Assembly: GCA_030428945.1 (NCBI GenBank)
Contig: JAUIEC010000023.1
Span: forward strand, 1 to 42,274
Length of the DNA: 42,274 nt
Reading direction: 5' to 3'
Origin: Phycisphaerae bacterium
GTDB lineage: Bacteria; Planctomycetota; Phycisphaerae; UBA1845; Fen-1342
The first letter of the stretch is position 1, and the number at the start of each line of letters is the position of its first letter. Under the pieces are notes generated by a model, which made no database searches, had not been told where the DNA came from, and saw only the letters and a program-made list of their open reading frames with translations. A program made the translations under genes and the position numbers. Shown here in pieces: positions 1 through 9,744 of the stretch.

Positions 1-1010
1 ATCTGCAACCGGAAGCGGTCGGCGGCCAGGTCACGCCGCAGTGCGATGTGCGGCGCCATGCCGACATGCAGTGACGATTCGTCACCCTGTCCGACATGCA
101 GCAGCGCGGCCGGAGTATTCGTGCCGATGCCGACCCCGCCGGGGGCATCGATCAGGAACTGGCCGGGACCGGTTGATACCATGCTGGAACTGTCCAGGCC
201 GGACCAGACGAAGCTCCCCTCGTCGCCGAACGAGGTGCCCGTCTCCGCCGGACCGCGAACCCTGGCACCGTAGCCGCCCGCGAAGCTCCAGGCACCGCCG
301 GCGATGTTGAAAGCGCCGCCGGGAACCGCAGCGCCATATGACGTCGCCTGGTTGTTCGCGCCTCCGGCAACCGTCCCCCAGGGTCCGCCGGCCAGGTTGT
401 CGATTCCTCCGCCGACGGTTCCGTGGAACCCGGCCGCATTTCCCTGCCCGCCGCCGACGACCCCGTAGTCGCCGGTGACCGCGTTGGCTTTGACCTGGTT
501 GCCGCCGCCGGCGACGACACCGCCGACGCCCGTGACGACGTTTTCCTGGTAGCCGCCGATCACGTTCCAGACCGGGCTGTTCGGTTCGCCGAGTTCCGTT
601 CGCAACCCGCGCAGTGTCAGTGCGAGCGGAGCGGCCCGGACGGGCGTGTAGGGCAGCAGCGTCGTGTAACTCGCGGTGTCGGTCGGGTCGTGCGGGCTGC
701 GAACCTCGATCTTCAGCGAGCGGGCGCTGTCCGCCAGGTCGAAGCTTCCGAAGTCGAGATCAACACGCAGCAGACCATCCGCGGCGGTGACGGGCGGGTG
801 GTTACCGGACTGCCCGTCGAACACGATCGGCGGAAGCTGCGGACTGCCACCGATCAGTGTGAACCGCATGTCGACCTGCCCGATGACCGGACCGCCGGTG
901 TCCTCAAGCTGGCCCTGGTAGGTCCACGTGCTGCTCGTCGGGGTCGGCCCGGCCGCGGCGCCGGGCACGCCGAGGAAGACAGCCAGTGCCAGAGAAAGGG
1001 CGCGCTGCAT
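1..1010 (-). CDS. Secreted protein with YadA-head-like glycine repeats, truncated by window edge
   Basis: The gene reads leftwards from an ATG at 1010 and is still open at base 1, so at least 336 codons are present and the C-terminus is missing. A good Shine-Dalgarno (GGAGG) lies 9 bases upstream of the ATG. The N-terminus is a signal peptide (MQRALSLALAVFLG then an Ala-rich end). A beta-rich region follows (STWTYQGQLEDTGGPV), then about 80 residues of repeats of the type GGGxNxAxGxxGxVxGG, as in YadA/Hep_Hag trimeric heads. After these comes VGIGTNTPAALLHVG, a segment that commonly precedes the C-terminal part of tail-fibre-like and S74-peptidase-like proteins. The inference is a surface-exposed or secreted trimeric structural protein. 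The missing end would show whether it has an S74 chaperone or an anchor. Confidence 0.8.
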   Translation of the reverse strand, partial: MQRALSLALAVFLGVPGAAAGPTPTSSTWTYQGQLEDTGGPVIGQVDMRFTLIGGSPQLPPIVFDGQSGNHPPVTAADGLLRVDLDFGSFDLADSARSLKIEVRSPHDPTDTASYTTLLPYTPVRAAPLALTLRGLRTELGEPNSPVWNVIGGYQENVVTGVGGVVAGGGNQVKANAVTGDYGVVGGGQGNAAGFHGTVGGGIDNLAGGPWGTVAGGANNQATSYGAAVPGGAFNIAGGAWSFAGGYGARVRGPAETGTSFGDEGSFVWSGLDSSSMVSTGPGQFLIDAPGGVGIGTNTPAALLHVGQGDESSLHVGMAPHIALRRDLAADRFRLQ

Positions 1011-1285
1011 GCTGATACGCCTCCATACACTTGCCGGGAACAGGCCGCCCCGAACCTGCGGGGGCGACCGCCGCCGATGCGGCCCGCTGCTTACTGATGG
1101 CGCGCCCCGGGCCGATTCCTAACGCGGCGTTCCGGCTTTTTTGTGCGTCCCCGCGCCGCGATCCGGACGCAAATAGCCTTGCCGCTGAGGTTTAACCTGA
1201 TTAGGTTCGTAGGATCGGATCGGAGTCCGTCGGGTGTGGTTGATCATTCACTTCCACGCAACCGGGAGCCGGGGAGCTTCATTTC

Positions 1286-1894
1286 GTGGCAGACGCATCT
1301 CGGCGACATGACACCACCAGCCCGACGCTGCTGGCCCGCGTCCGCGACGCCAGCGACCAGACCTCGTGGCGCGAGTTCGAGCAGCGCTACAGCGCGTTGA
1401 TTCGACGCTATTGCCGGCGTCTTGGCCTGAAGGGGGCCGACATCGACGACGCCCAGCAGGTCGCTCTGCTGCACCTGGCCCGGGGACTGCCGTCGTTCGA
1501 ATACGATCCCGCCCGCGGGCGCTTCCGTGACTACCTCGGCCGCGTCGTCCGCAGTGCGATTTCTCGCATCTTTTCGAGGAAGAATCCGGTCGCCGGCGCG
1601 CTACCGTTGGACGAGGACCTGTTGCCCGATGACGCGGTCGAAACGGATGACGCCTGGGAGCGCGAATGGGCGAGCCACCACTATCGCCTGGCGATGGAGA
1701 CCGTCCGGGTCCAGTTCGAGCCGCGCAGCCTGACGATCTTCGACCGCCTGCTGGCCGGCGAATCGGCCGCGCAGATCGCGGACTCGTCTGGCGTGAACAC
1801 GCAGGTCGTGCACCAGGTCAAGCATCGGATCAAGACGCGCCTGCAGGAGCTGATCGCCCGGCAGATTCAGGAAGAGGATGAACCGGCCCACTAG
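1286..1894 (+). CDS. ECF-family RNA polymerase sigma factor (planctomycete type)
   Basis: This 202-residue protein starts at a GTG with GGGGAG 9 bases upstream. The N-terminal TSPTLLARVRD..D..SWREFEQRY and the following CRRLGLKGADIDDAQQV are the region-2 signature of planctomycete ECF factors; FEYDPARGRFRDYLGRVVR is also typical. The C-terminal third carries region 4 (helix-turn-helix around QIADSSGVNTQVVHQVKHRIKTRL). It should direct core polymerase to a small regulon. Its last 17 bases overlap the start of a Ser/Thr kinase gene, so the two are probably co-transcribed and translationally coupled. The kinase could control the sigma factor directly or through a partner, as described for other ECF/kinase pairs; nothing in this sequence shows the mechanism. 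No anti-sigma factor gene is adjacent. Confidence 0.9.
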   Translation: MADASRRHDTTSPTLLARVRDASDQTSWREFEQRYSALIRRYCRRLGLKGADIDDAQQVALLHLARGLPSFEYDPARGRFRDYLGRVVRSAISRIFSRKNPVAGALPLDEDLLPDDAVETDDAWEREWASHHYRLAMETVRVQFEPRSLTIFDRLLAGESAAQIADSSGVNTQVVHQVKHRIKTRLQELIARQIQEEDEPAH

Positions 1895-4800
1895 GTCAAC
1901 CCGCGACCGTCGCGCCACCACGCACAATTCGTCGGCGTTCGGCTACGAGCTGCCCGACGCTGCCTGGCTGCAACGGGTACACGAAGCACTGGAGGACTCG
2001 GACGACAGCATCGCGACGGACGACTTGCGCGGGCGGTCGATCGGGCCTTACGAACTGGTCGAGGAGGTGGGTCGCGGCGGCATGGGCTCGGTCTGGCGGG
2101 CGCGCCGCATCGATGGATCGTTCGAGCGCGATGTGGCCGTCAAGCTGATTCGGCACGGGCTCGACCGCGCATCGATCGTGCAGCGTTTCGAGATCGAACG
2201 GCAGGTGCTGGCGCGACTCGAGCACCCCGGCATCGCCCGTCTCTATGACGGCGGAACGGCCGTCGGCGGGCAGCCCTACCTGGTGCTCGAACTGGTCGAC
2301 GGAACTCCCATCGACCAGTACTGCCGGTCCCGGGCGCTGAGCGTCGACGAGACTCTCGAACTGTTCCAGGCCGTCTGCGAAGCGGTGCACTTCGCGCACG
2401 GAAACCTGGTCCTCCACCGCGACCTGAAGCCCGGCAACGTCCTCGTCACCCGCGACGGCCGCGTCAAGCTGCTCGATTTCGGCATCGCCAAGCTGCTCGG
2501 TGAGGAAGATCCCGCCCTGACGCTGACCCGCGAACACCCGCTGCTGACGCCGCGGTACGCAAGCCCGGAGCAGATCCGCGGGCAGCCGCTGACGACCACC
2601 AGCGACGTCTACTCGCTCGGGGTACTGCTCTACGAACTGCTCACCGGGCAATCGCCCTACGAACCGCACACCTCCTCGCGGACCGAAATCGAATCCGCCG
2701 CGCTGCATCATCCACCGGCGGCCGGCAGTGTCGCCCTGACCCGGGTCGACCGGTCGCCGGGCACCCGCCGCCGGGCCCGCCGCCTGCGCGGCGACGTCGA
2801 TGCCGTGCTGGCCAAGGCGCTCGAGAAGCGGCCGGAGAACCGCTACGCCTCAGCCGAGCAGCTTGGCGAGGACATCCGTCGTTTGCGGGAGGGTCTTCCG
2901 CTGGTTGCCCGCGGCCCCGGGCCGGTTCGCCGCCTGTTGCGGGTCTGCCGCCGTCACCGCGGGTTCGTCGCCGCGACGGCCGCCTGCCTGGGAATCGGCC
3001 TGATGCTGGCTTCGCTGGCGCTCGCGTACACGCTGCTGGCGCCGCGCTGGGCGGATGAACGCGTCCGGCAGGCCCGGCTGGCGTTCCTGACGCCGGGAAC
3101 GGCCAACGACATCTGGGTGCTCTCGTTCAACAATGCGGCCGCGCTGTTCCGCACGGAGTGGGCCCCCAACTGCCGGCTCGACGTGACCGCGCGGGCGTTG
3201 CGGGATTACGACGCCGCGCTGCGGTTCGATTCGAAGCGCCCGATGGTTCGGCTCGAACGGGACGCGGTCTGGCTGGCCGGCGCGCTGACCGACCGATTCG
3301 GCCAGGACCTGGCGATTCCGGACGAGCTGGCGCGGCGGGCGCCCCTGACCTGCAGCTATGCCCGCGCCTGGAGCACCACCGGCGGTGTGCCGGACCTCGA
3401 GGATGAGCTTGCCACGGCCGCCGATCGGGACCTGCGGGCGCTCGGGCTGGTGGCCCTGTTGTCCGGTGACGCGCGCACCTGCCTGCTGGCGTGGCAGCGG
3501 CTTGGGGAACCCCGGTCCGACCCGCTGGTCGAGGCCCTGCTGGGAATCCTGCACCTGACGCGCGATGCGCCGGAACGGGCGTACCCGCGGCTGCTGAGCG
3601 CCCACCGGGCGTACCCGGAACTCGGTTTCCTGGCGACGTATCTCGCGGACGCCGCCCTCGGCTGCGGCGATGTCGAGTTCGCCGGAGAGATGCTCGACCG
3701 GGCCGCGGAACTCGATCATCTCGATCCGCAGCGGGCCCTGCAGCGTGTCCGCCTCCGCTACTACGCCATAACCGGTCAACAGCAGCGTGCGGACGAGTTG
3801 TTCTTCGAACAAGGCGGCGAGGACAACTTCGTCACGCGGATTCAGTACGCCCGCGACCTGTTCCGCGCCGGACGCGAGACGGCCGCGTTGCGAACGCTGG
3901 TCGAAGGCTGCGGCGACCATTCGGCATACCGGATGATTCCGGCCCCGATGATGCGGACGCTGTTCGAACTGATCCAGGCCTGGTGGGCCGGTCTGTCCCC
4001 GGAAGCGCAACGCGCGGCAATCGCCGCGGCCCCGGACGCGTCGTGCGATGACACGGCATCGCTGTTCCGCGTGCTGCGAACCTACCGCGCGGCCGTCGAT
4101 CGCTGCGGCCGGTACCAGCGTCGGCAGGCGCTGCACGACGGTTTCGGTCCGCTGGCGAATGACCCGCTGCTGGCGACCGCGACGCACGCCGAACTGCTGG
4201 CCCTGCACGATCGGCTGCGCATCGCCAACGCCTACCGCTGGGGCCTGTTTCAGCACTACCCCGATCACCTGCGGCGCGAGCAGGTCGCGGCCTGGCTGGA
4301 CGCGCCGGATCCGAACGCGGCCACGCGGACCGTCGCGCAGGCCTTTGAACTCTGGTGGCGGGACCTCGGCATCCAGCTCGGCAACGCGACACAGAAGCTG
4401 CTTCCTGGTCCCGACGACGGCAACGCGTTCGGCCGCACGGTCGACATCGAGGGCGCCTTCGCGGTCGTCACCGGCAACGCCGCCGTTGTGCCGCACCGGC
4501 TGGTGGGTTCGACCTGGCGGCGTGAGTCACTCGAGCTCCCACCAGGCACCACTGCGCACGCGGCGGCGCTCGACCGGCAGCGGATCCTCGCGCTGCTCCG
4601 CGACGCGTCTCCGGCTGCCACGCGTCTGTCCATGTTCCACCGCGACGCGGACTCGGAGACCTGGGTCCCGGCGCGACAACTGCCGCTGGCGGCCGACTAC
4701 CCGGCGCATGCGCCGCTCCTGCTGGCCGGTGATTCGGCCTGCGTTGCCACCCGCCGAGGCCCCGTCTGTCTGTACGGCACCGACTCCGCAGGTGACTGGC

Positions 4801-5390
4801 AGGTCGAGCACGTGCTGGAGGGCCCCGGTCCCTGGCGGTACCCGAGCCTGGCGGAGGGCACGCTGGCGATCGTCCGCCAGGCCCCCGAAAGCGTCGTGCT
4901 GATCGTCCGCCGCCAGCCGGACGGTCACTGGAAGATCGAGGCCGAGATGGCTGCGCCGCCGGACACGAGCTGGGGCGAGCTGACCTGCAACGGCGACCAG
5001 GTGATCGCATCGGCCGTCAGCCCTTCGAATACGGTGCAGGCACTGCCCGTGTTCACTCGTGACGGGGCCGGAGCGTGGCAGCGGTGCGCCGACCTGGCGT
5101 CGATGCCCGAGGTTTCGGACCCGCACACCGGCCAGCTTCTGGCGGGCGACGGCCTGCGGCTCGCGCTGACCCGCGGCGACCGGTCGCGTGAGGCGACGGA
5201 AGTCAAGGTGCTGGCCGGCGCGGGAGCGGACTGGACACCCCTGACCGCGCTCGACCCCGGCGACCTGGGCTTCGGCGACGAAGGCGGTACCCCGGCGGTT
5301 TCGGGGCACTGGCTGATCCTCGGCGCCCCCGGGCACGACGCGGCCGGCATCAACCGCGGCGCGGCCTACCTGTTTCGCCTGCCCGACTGA
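1878..5390 (+). CDS. Membrane-anchored Ser/Thr protein kinase with large extracytoplasmic C-terminal region
   Basis: The 1170-residue product has a Hanks-type kinase domain at about residues 56-340. Visible motifs are the glycine loop GRGGMGSVW, ATP-binding K89 (VAVKL), catalytic HRDLKPGN at 180-187, DFG at 200-202 and the SPEQ motif near 229-232. A single membrane segment follows at about 363-387. The remaining roughly 780 residues are predicted to lie outside the cytoplasm. The middle part is helical and Ala/Leu/Arg-rich, with TPR-like character but no clean consensus. The end is beta-rich, with FG-GAP-like pieces (LILGAPGHDAAGINRGAAYLF), suggesting a beta-propeller. The ATG lies inside the preceding sigma-factor gene, so coupling is likely. 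This is the usual planctomycete architecture in which an outer sensor domain controls an inner kinase. The ligand is unknown. Confidence 0.9.
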   Translation: MNRPTRSTRDRRATTHNSSAFGYELPDAAWLQRVHEALEDSDDSIATDDLRGRSIGPYELVEEVGRGGMGSVWRARRIDGSFERDVAVKLIRHGLDRASIVQRFEIERQVLARLEHPGIARLYDGGTAVGGQPYLVLELVDGTPIDQYCRSRALSVDETLELFQAVCEAVHFAHGNLVLHRDLKPGNVLVTRDGRVKLLDFGIAKLLGEEDPALTLTREHPLLTPRYASPEQIRGQPLTTTSDVYSLGVLLYELLTGQSPYEPHTSSRTEIESAALHHPPAAGSVALTRVDRSPGTRRRARRLRGDVDAVLAKALEKRPENRYASAEQLGEDIRRLREGLPLVARGPGPVRRLLRVCRRHRGFVAATAACLGIGLMLASLALAYTLLAPRWADERVRQARLAFLTPGTANDIWVLSFNNAAALFRTEWAPNCRLDVTARALRDYDAALRFDSKRPMVRLERDAVWLAGALTDRFGQDLAIPDELARRAPLTCSYARAWSTTGGVPDLEDELATAADRDLRALGLVALLSGDARTCLLAWQRLGEPRSDPLVEALLGILHLTRDAPERAYPRLLSAHRAYPELGFLATYLADAALGCGDVEFAGEMLDRAAELDHLDPQRALQRVRLRYYAITGQQQRADELFFEQGGEDNFVTRIQYARDLFRAGRETAALRTLVEGCGDHSAYRMIPAPMMRTLFELIQAWWAGLSPEAQRAAIAAAPDASCDDTASLFRVLRTYRAAVDRCGRYQRRQALHDGFGPLANDPLLATATHAELLALHDRLRIANAYRWGLFQHYPDHLRREQVAAWLDAPDPNAATRTVAQAFELWWRDLGIQLGNATQKLLPGPDDGNAFGRTVDIEGAFAVVTGNAAVVPHRLVGSTWRRESLELPPGTTAHAAALDRQRILALLRDASPAATRLSMFHRDADSETWVPARQLPLAADYPAHAPLLLAGDSACVATRRGPVCLYGTDSAGDWQVEHVLEGPGPWRYPSLAEGTLAIVRQAPESVVLIVRRQPDGHWKIEAEMAAPPDTSWGELTCNGDQVIASAVSPSNTVQALPVFTRDGAGAWQRCADLASMPEVSDPHTGQLLAGDGLRLALTRGDRSREATEVKVLAGAGADWTPLTALDPGDLGFGDEGGTPAVSGHWLILGAPGHDAAGINRGAAYLFRLPD

Positions 5391-5694
5391 CACCGCGCCG
5401 CCCGCGCGATCTTCAGCGGACACCGGGGTGGTGATCGCCACGGCGAATCGACCGCAGTCGTCGCCACACGCCCGTATTCCAGGCAACACGGAAAACCTCC
5501 CGGGTGTCTCGCACGTGAACGGCGACGTGGCAGGACTGCGTGGCCTGTTTCGCGCCGCCACCCGTAATCGGGTGCGGTACCGGAGCGCTGCCGACCACAG
5601 TGCGAGCCGGAGTACCGCCCCTGCCGGGCCGGCAAATCGTTGCCCGGAGTCCGAGCCGCTGCGACAATGCGGCCATGCACACCGAGGCCGTCAG
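5391..5694. other. Non-coding spacer upstream of the zinc-ribbon membrane protein
   Basis: This 304-base stretch lies between the kinase stop and the ATG at 5695. The downstream frame stays open leftwards to a GTG at 5428, but that extension would encode an Arg/Pro/Ser-rich segment with no membrane or domain character, so it is treated as untranslated. No clear sigma-70-type promoter, terminator with a T-run, or RNA structure was recognised. Confidence 0.4.
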
Positions 5695-7242
5695 ATGAGT
5701 GGGACGGGCACCAACTGGACCGAATACCGAAGTCCGTGGGCTCGGGGGATGCGCCGCCGCATGGGCGGGCAGATGCTTGCACTGACCGTCATTCTCGCGG
5801 TCGCGGGTGCCCTCTTCTGGATGCTGACCTCGACTGCGCCCGCTGGGAAGAGCTTCGTCACGCACCCCGTGATCCTGTTCCTCGGCCTGATGTTGTTCGC
5901 CCTGGTGTGCTTCTTCGGCTGGCAGTTCCATGTAGACCTGCGAATCGCGCGGTTGATTCCCGCCCGCGACGGATACCTGTGTCCCTCGTGCCGGTCGGTG
6001 TTGCCATCGGACGACGATGCCGGCACCTGTGCGCGCTGCGGCAAGCCGTACTCGGGCGACCGGCTGCGTGCTCACTGGGAGCAGTACGCCCTCGCGCCCC
6101 TGTCCGCGAGGTCCTGGCCGGCTGCCCCGGATCGCGAACCGGCCACGGCTTCCGGGTCGGGGATGACACGCAGGCAGCAGATCGTGACGTGGCTGAGCCT
6201 GGGACTGCTGCTGGTCGCTTGGCCGACCGTGGTTTCGTGGCTGCGTGGAAGCAGCCTGGCCGCCGCGACGATCGAGTCCGTTCCGATGATCGCCATCGGC
6301 GTTTGCTGGGGCTTGGGGCTCAACGTTCTGATGTTCGTCTACCAGTCTCGCCGCGGTGACAGCCGTCACTGTGCGCGCTGTGACTACATGCAGCCTCCGC
6401 AGGGCGAGGCGCCGTCCGCCTGTCCGGAGTGCCGGGCAGCCTGGCTGGAACCCGGCGGCACCGTGCGGGGCGAACGGCGACCGGTCCCCTGGTCATCGCT
6501 GATCGCATGCGGGCTGTTGCTCGTCTGGATCGGGATGTCCCTCCTGGCACCGACGACGGGATTCTCCCTGAACAAGTCACTGCTCCGACTGGTGCCGAAC
6601 GCCGCGCTGATCCACGATGCCGCGCGCGATGCTGGTGCCCGGCAGGATGCCTGGGACGAACTGGCCGGCCGCACGTTGTCGGCCGAACAGGAGCTTGAAC
6701 TGGCGCGCGGCCTGCTGGACCTGCGGGCCCGGAAGTGCTACCTGGGCGAGGCGGCCGGTACCTGGTTCTTCAATCGGATCCAGGCGGGGGTTCTGCCGGA
6801 GGATGTGGTTCAGCGTTTCTTCGGCGAGGCGCTGCGGATCTGGATCGAAGCGCCCGAGCGGGCCCGTGTCGGCGAAGCGCTGCAGGTGGCGATCGGCTCG
6901 GAGCACTGCCTGTCGACGCTGCCGGTCGGCATCTACGAGTACCTCTACATCGACGGATTCGCGTTTGGCGAACCGGCGTCGCGCGCGGACTGCCGGGACC
7001 GGTCGATCTACGCCAACCTGCTCGACGATCCCCGCTACCGGGTCACGGCGACGTTCGTGCCGAAGAAGCCCGGGCCGCTGGTGATCCGGCTTCGGGCGTG
7101 GCTTGCCGTCGGCCCGGGGCTGAGCCGCGACACCGCCGTATGGCGGCCGGACGGAACGCCGCGTCTGCCATCCAGCGTGGTCCGGGTCGAAGCGTTCGAC
7201 ATCACACGGACGATCGAAGTGCGCGACGCATCGAGGGAGTAG
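5695..7242 (+). CDS. Polytopic membrane protein with two zinc ribbons, function unknown
   Basis: From the ATG at 5695 the protein is 515 residues. It has about five hydrophobic segments, among them MLALTVILAVAGALFW, VILFLGLMLFALVCFFGW, WLSLGLLLVAWPTVV, AIGVCWGLGLNVLMFVY and LIACGLLLVWIGMSLL. Two Cys4 zinc ribbons lie between them: CPSC...CARC with a 15-residue gap, then CARC...CPEC. The C-terminal half is soluble and partly helical, ending in a beta-rich stretch. Paired zinc-ribbon membrane proteins are frequent in Phycisphaerae genomes but are mostly uncharacterised. I do not recognise a specific function. It runs in the same direction as the kinase gene, about 300 bases downstream. A GTG at 5428 is the alternative start and is less likely, because the added residues are low-complexity and Arg-rich. 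Confidence 0.7.
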   Translation: MSGTGTNWTEYRSPWARGMRRRMGGQMLALTVILAVAGALFWMLTSTAPAGKSFVTHPVILFLGLMLFALVCFFGWQFHVDLRIARLIPARDGYLCPSCRSVLPSDDDAGTCARCGKPYSGDRLRAHWEQYALAPLSARSWPAAPDREPATASGSGMTRRQQIVTWLSLGLLLVAWPTVVSWLRGSSLAAATIESVPMIAIGVCWGLGLNVLMFVYQSRRGDSRHCARCDYMQPPQGEAPSACPECRAAWLEPGGTVRGERRPVPWSSLIACGLLLVWIGMSLLAPTTGFSLNKSLLRLVPNAALIHDAARDAGARQDAWDELAGRTLSAEQELELARGLLDLRARKCYLGEAAGTWFFNRIQAGVLPEDVVQRFFGEALRIWIEAPERARVGEALQVAIGSEHCLSTLPVGIYEYLYIDGFAFGEPASRADCRDRSIYANLLDDPRYRVTATFVPKKPGPLVIRLRAWLAVGPGLSRDTAVWRPDGTPRLPSSVVRVEAFDITRTIEVRDASRE

Positions 7243-7356
7243 GGTTCGCGGCAGCAACTGGACCCCGGGCCGGTGCAACCGATCACCCGGCACCTCCTGC
7301 GCCGGCACAAGTTCGGGCCCACACGACCACCGGCGCCGTCCGGGCGACGGGATGCG

Positions 7357-9744
7357 TCATCCGGTGAAGTGTCTCTGGAACAGCATGAAGTCGTGCAGGT
7401 CGACATCGTCGTCGCCGTCACCATCGTCGCCCGCGCACAGGTGGCCCGACGCATAGTCGATGTCGGGGCCCTGCGCACAGAACGCGAAGAACTGGAAGTC
7501 CAGCAGGTCCACATCGCCATCATCGTCGAAGTCGAAGTCGATGCACTCGGTGATGAAATCCTCGACACGGGCGCCCTGCGCGTTGCTGTCGGTAGCGAAG
7601 TACTCGTGATGTCCGACCCCGGAGCGCCCCGTCGCATGGGTCGAATCGATCACGTCCGCGACCACGGCCCCGTCGACCGAGTAGCGGATGCGGTCACCGC
7701 TGCAGTCGATGCGGAACAGGCGCCAGGCGGTGCTCGGTTCGAACGCGGGCGTCGCCTCGAGGAAATCCGTGAACGCGCCGTCGGTCACCACGCCGGCCCG
7801 GATGCGGCCGGTGTCGCTGTCGCAGGTCAGCGCGTAGCAGTTCCCGCCACCGAGCGCCGCGGCGTCGAAGTTCGCGTTCCCATCGTCCCGTGCGAAGAGG
7901 CCGACGCGTTCGAACCCGTCCGCGGCCACCCCGGGCCGGTACGCGCAATGGACCCAGGCCTCCACGCTGCAGTTCCTGTCGCCGGTGAAACCAATCGACG
8001 CGGTCTCGAAGTCTCCGGACTCGTTCGCCACGTGCAGCACGTGCCCGTCGCCGGCCGGCGCGGGCGGCGCGAAGGGCTCGACCGGGTTGCATCCGAACTT
8101 GTCATCCCACGCGAGCAGGCGTCCGCCGGGCGGAAACAGATCCACCTGCGCCTCGTCCGTGGTCGCCGTGCGGCGGACGAGCAGCAGCGCGTTCGGGAGC
8201 AGGCGTTCGGAGCCCGTGCAAGGTGGTGAAGCGCCATCCGACGGGCAGTTCACGACCGTTCCGTTGACCACCATGGTGGTCGAGCCCCCGCCATCGAGAT
8301 TGATGGCGTTGTCCACACCCAGCGCGTTGATCAGGAAGTCCTGCATCTCGGCCACGCTGACGCCGACGCTGTAGCCGGGCTGGCGGCCGTCGAACGTCAC
8401 GAACCAGTGCCGCGTGCCGCTCCAGGCCAGCACGGTCCGCGGGTGTCGCTCGGGACCGCCTCCGTGGTATGGCAGCCCGTCCTTGACCATCCAGGCGTTG
8501 CCGGTGCAGAGCGTCTTCATGTTGACCATTTCCGGCGGGTTCATCTCGAACCGCACTTCGAGTTCGTCCCCCGGCGCAGCGTGCGCCAGCAGCTCGGCCT
8601 CGGCGCCGGAGCAGGCGGCCAGGACGAAACCGTCGGTCGGGATGGTGTTGTCGCGCGAGGCCGGGCCCGTGCGAATCGCGGTGATCGTGCCGACCAGTTG
8701 CTTGTTGGGACGCAGCGGGAGATTGACGCCGCTGACGATGATCTCGACGCCCTCGCTGGTGGACGTTGTTGTCGGTCCCCAGTCCGGCGTGTACAGGTTC
8801 ACCGAACCGGCAACGCAGGGGAGATCGAGGATGTCGATCGCGACGTCCGCCCCGTCGGCAAAGCGGGCCACCATGGTCGCGGAGGCGAGTTCCGTTCCGG
8901 CCCAGCCCGCTCCGGACTGGGCGAGCATGTACGTCTGCTGATCCCACCAGGTATCGTCGCGGGTGCTGATCAGGTTCCCGCCGGTCCCCAGCATGCCGAG
9001 GATGCTCAGGCCGGGCTCCGAGTAGGAGGCGTTGATTGCGGCCACGACATCCGCGTCGGCGGTGTCATAGCGACTGGCGATCTGGCTGACCGCTTCATTG
9101 CTGGTGTAGTTGCGTTTTCCCTGCGAGAACCCCATGTCGATCGAGTAGGACCGGTCGGCCAGGTCGAACGCGAGGACGTGGTTGACCTGCGGTGCCGGAA
9201 GTTCCCAGACCGCATGCCAGACGCCGGGCGCGACTTCAACCGGGTCCGGCGGATCGGGCGGACCGCCGTTGTCCGCACCGAATCGCACCGCGTCGGCGAT
9301 CACGACGCTGCCGCCCGTGCTGCCGGCGGCGTCCAGCGTGACCGTGTTGTCGCCGGCGGTGAAGGTGAATGTCCCCAGGGACTCCCAGGTGTACCCGCCG
9401 CCGGTCTGGTTGAGGTAGACCGTATACACCTGGTCCGCGGCCGCGATGTCGTAGCGTGTCGACGTGGTTCGATTCGAGCCCGGGACGTACCAGACGAAGA
9501 CCTCGTAGTCGCCCGGATCCGGCAGGTTGCCGGTCCAGGTCGCCGTCTTGCCCGGCGCCGGTGAGGTCCAGCGGTAGGTGCCGCCGTCGTAGCCGGCCGA
9601 CCCGCCGGCAGCCCACGTTCCGATCTCAACATAGCCGGGCGGGCCCATGTCGTTGTCGACGACGACCTGCGAGACGGATTCTTCGGTCAGGGTGAGAGCG
9701 AGGCCCAAGCCGATCACGCGGGCCACACATGAAGGACGCAGCAT
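7357..9744 (-). CDS. Secreted phosphodiester glycosidase-family protein with dockerin-like C-terminus
   Basis: The 795-residue protein starts at an ATG with GGAGG 9 bases upstream and has an N-terminal signal peptide. Residues about 28-155 look like a golvesin/Xly-type carbohydrate-binding beta-sandwich (WTSPAPGKTATWTGNLP, YEVFVWYVPG). Residues about 170-530 match the NAGPA-type phosphodiester glycosidase family. Its hallmark end is visible: GYSVGVSVAEMQDFLINALG, then AINLDGGGSTTMVVNG. A LamG-like beta-sandwich follows. The last 60 residues hold two EF-hand-like dockerin repeats (DFDDDGDVDLLDFQFF and DGDGDDDVDLHDFMLF). Family knowledge suggests hydrolysis of a phosphodiester- or glycosyl-linked envelope or extracellular polymer. 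The exact substrate cannot be read from sequence. The neighbouring minus-strand gene also ends in dockerin-like repeats. Confidence 0.85.
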   Translation of the reverse strand: MLRPSCVARVIGLGLALTLTEESVSQVVVDNDMGPPGYVEIGTWAAGGSAGYDGGTYRWTSPAPGKTATWTGNLPDPGDYEVFVWYVPGSNRTTSTRYDIAAADQVYTVYLNQTGGGYTWESLGTFTFTAGDNTVTLDAAGSTGGSVVIADAVRFGADNGGPPDPPDPVEVAPGVWHAVWELPAPQVNHVLAFDLADRSYSIDMGFSQGKRNYTSNEAVSQIASRYDTADADVVAAINASYSEPGLSILGMLGTGGNLISTRDDTWWDQQTYMLAQSGAGWAGTELASATMVARFADGADVAIDILDLPCVAGSVNLYTPDWGPTTTSTSEGVEIIVSGVNLPLRPNKQLVGTITAIRTGPASRDNTIPTDGFVLAACSGAEAELLAHAAPGDELEVRFEMNPPEMVNMKTLCTGNAWMVKDGLPYHGGGPERHPRTVLAWSGTRHWFVTFDGRQPGYSVGVSVAEMQDFLINALGVDNAINLDGGGSTTMVVNGTVVNCPSDGASPPCTGSERLLPNALLLVRRTATTDEAQVDLFPPGGRLLAWDDKFGCNPVEPFAPPAPAGDGHVLHVANESGDFETASIGFTGDRNCSVEAWVHCAYRPGVAADGFERVGLFARDDGNANFDAAALGGGNCYALTCDSDTGRIRAGVVTDGAFTDFLEATPAFEPSTAWRLFRIDCSGDRIRYSVDGAVVADVIDSTHATGRSGVGHHEYFATDSNAQGARVEDFITECIDFDFDDDGDVDLLDFQFFAFCAQGPDIDYASGHLCAGDDGDGDDDVDLHDFMLFQRHFTG

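Noticed and set aside
423..1097. A 224-codon plus-strand frame at the left end
   Set aside because: The minus strand encodes a protein with signal peptide, ribosome site and head repeats over the same bases; the plus product has no recognisable feature.
2850..4496. A 548-codon minus-strand frame inside the kinase gene
   Set aside because: It is an Arg/Gln-rich shadow of the kinase reading frame.
8407..9564. A 385-codon plus-strand frame opposite the glycosidase gene
   Set aside because: The minus frame has clear family motifs, and the plus product is low-complexity.
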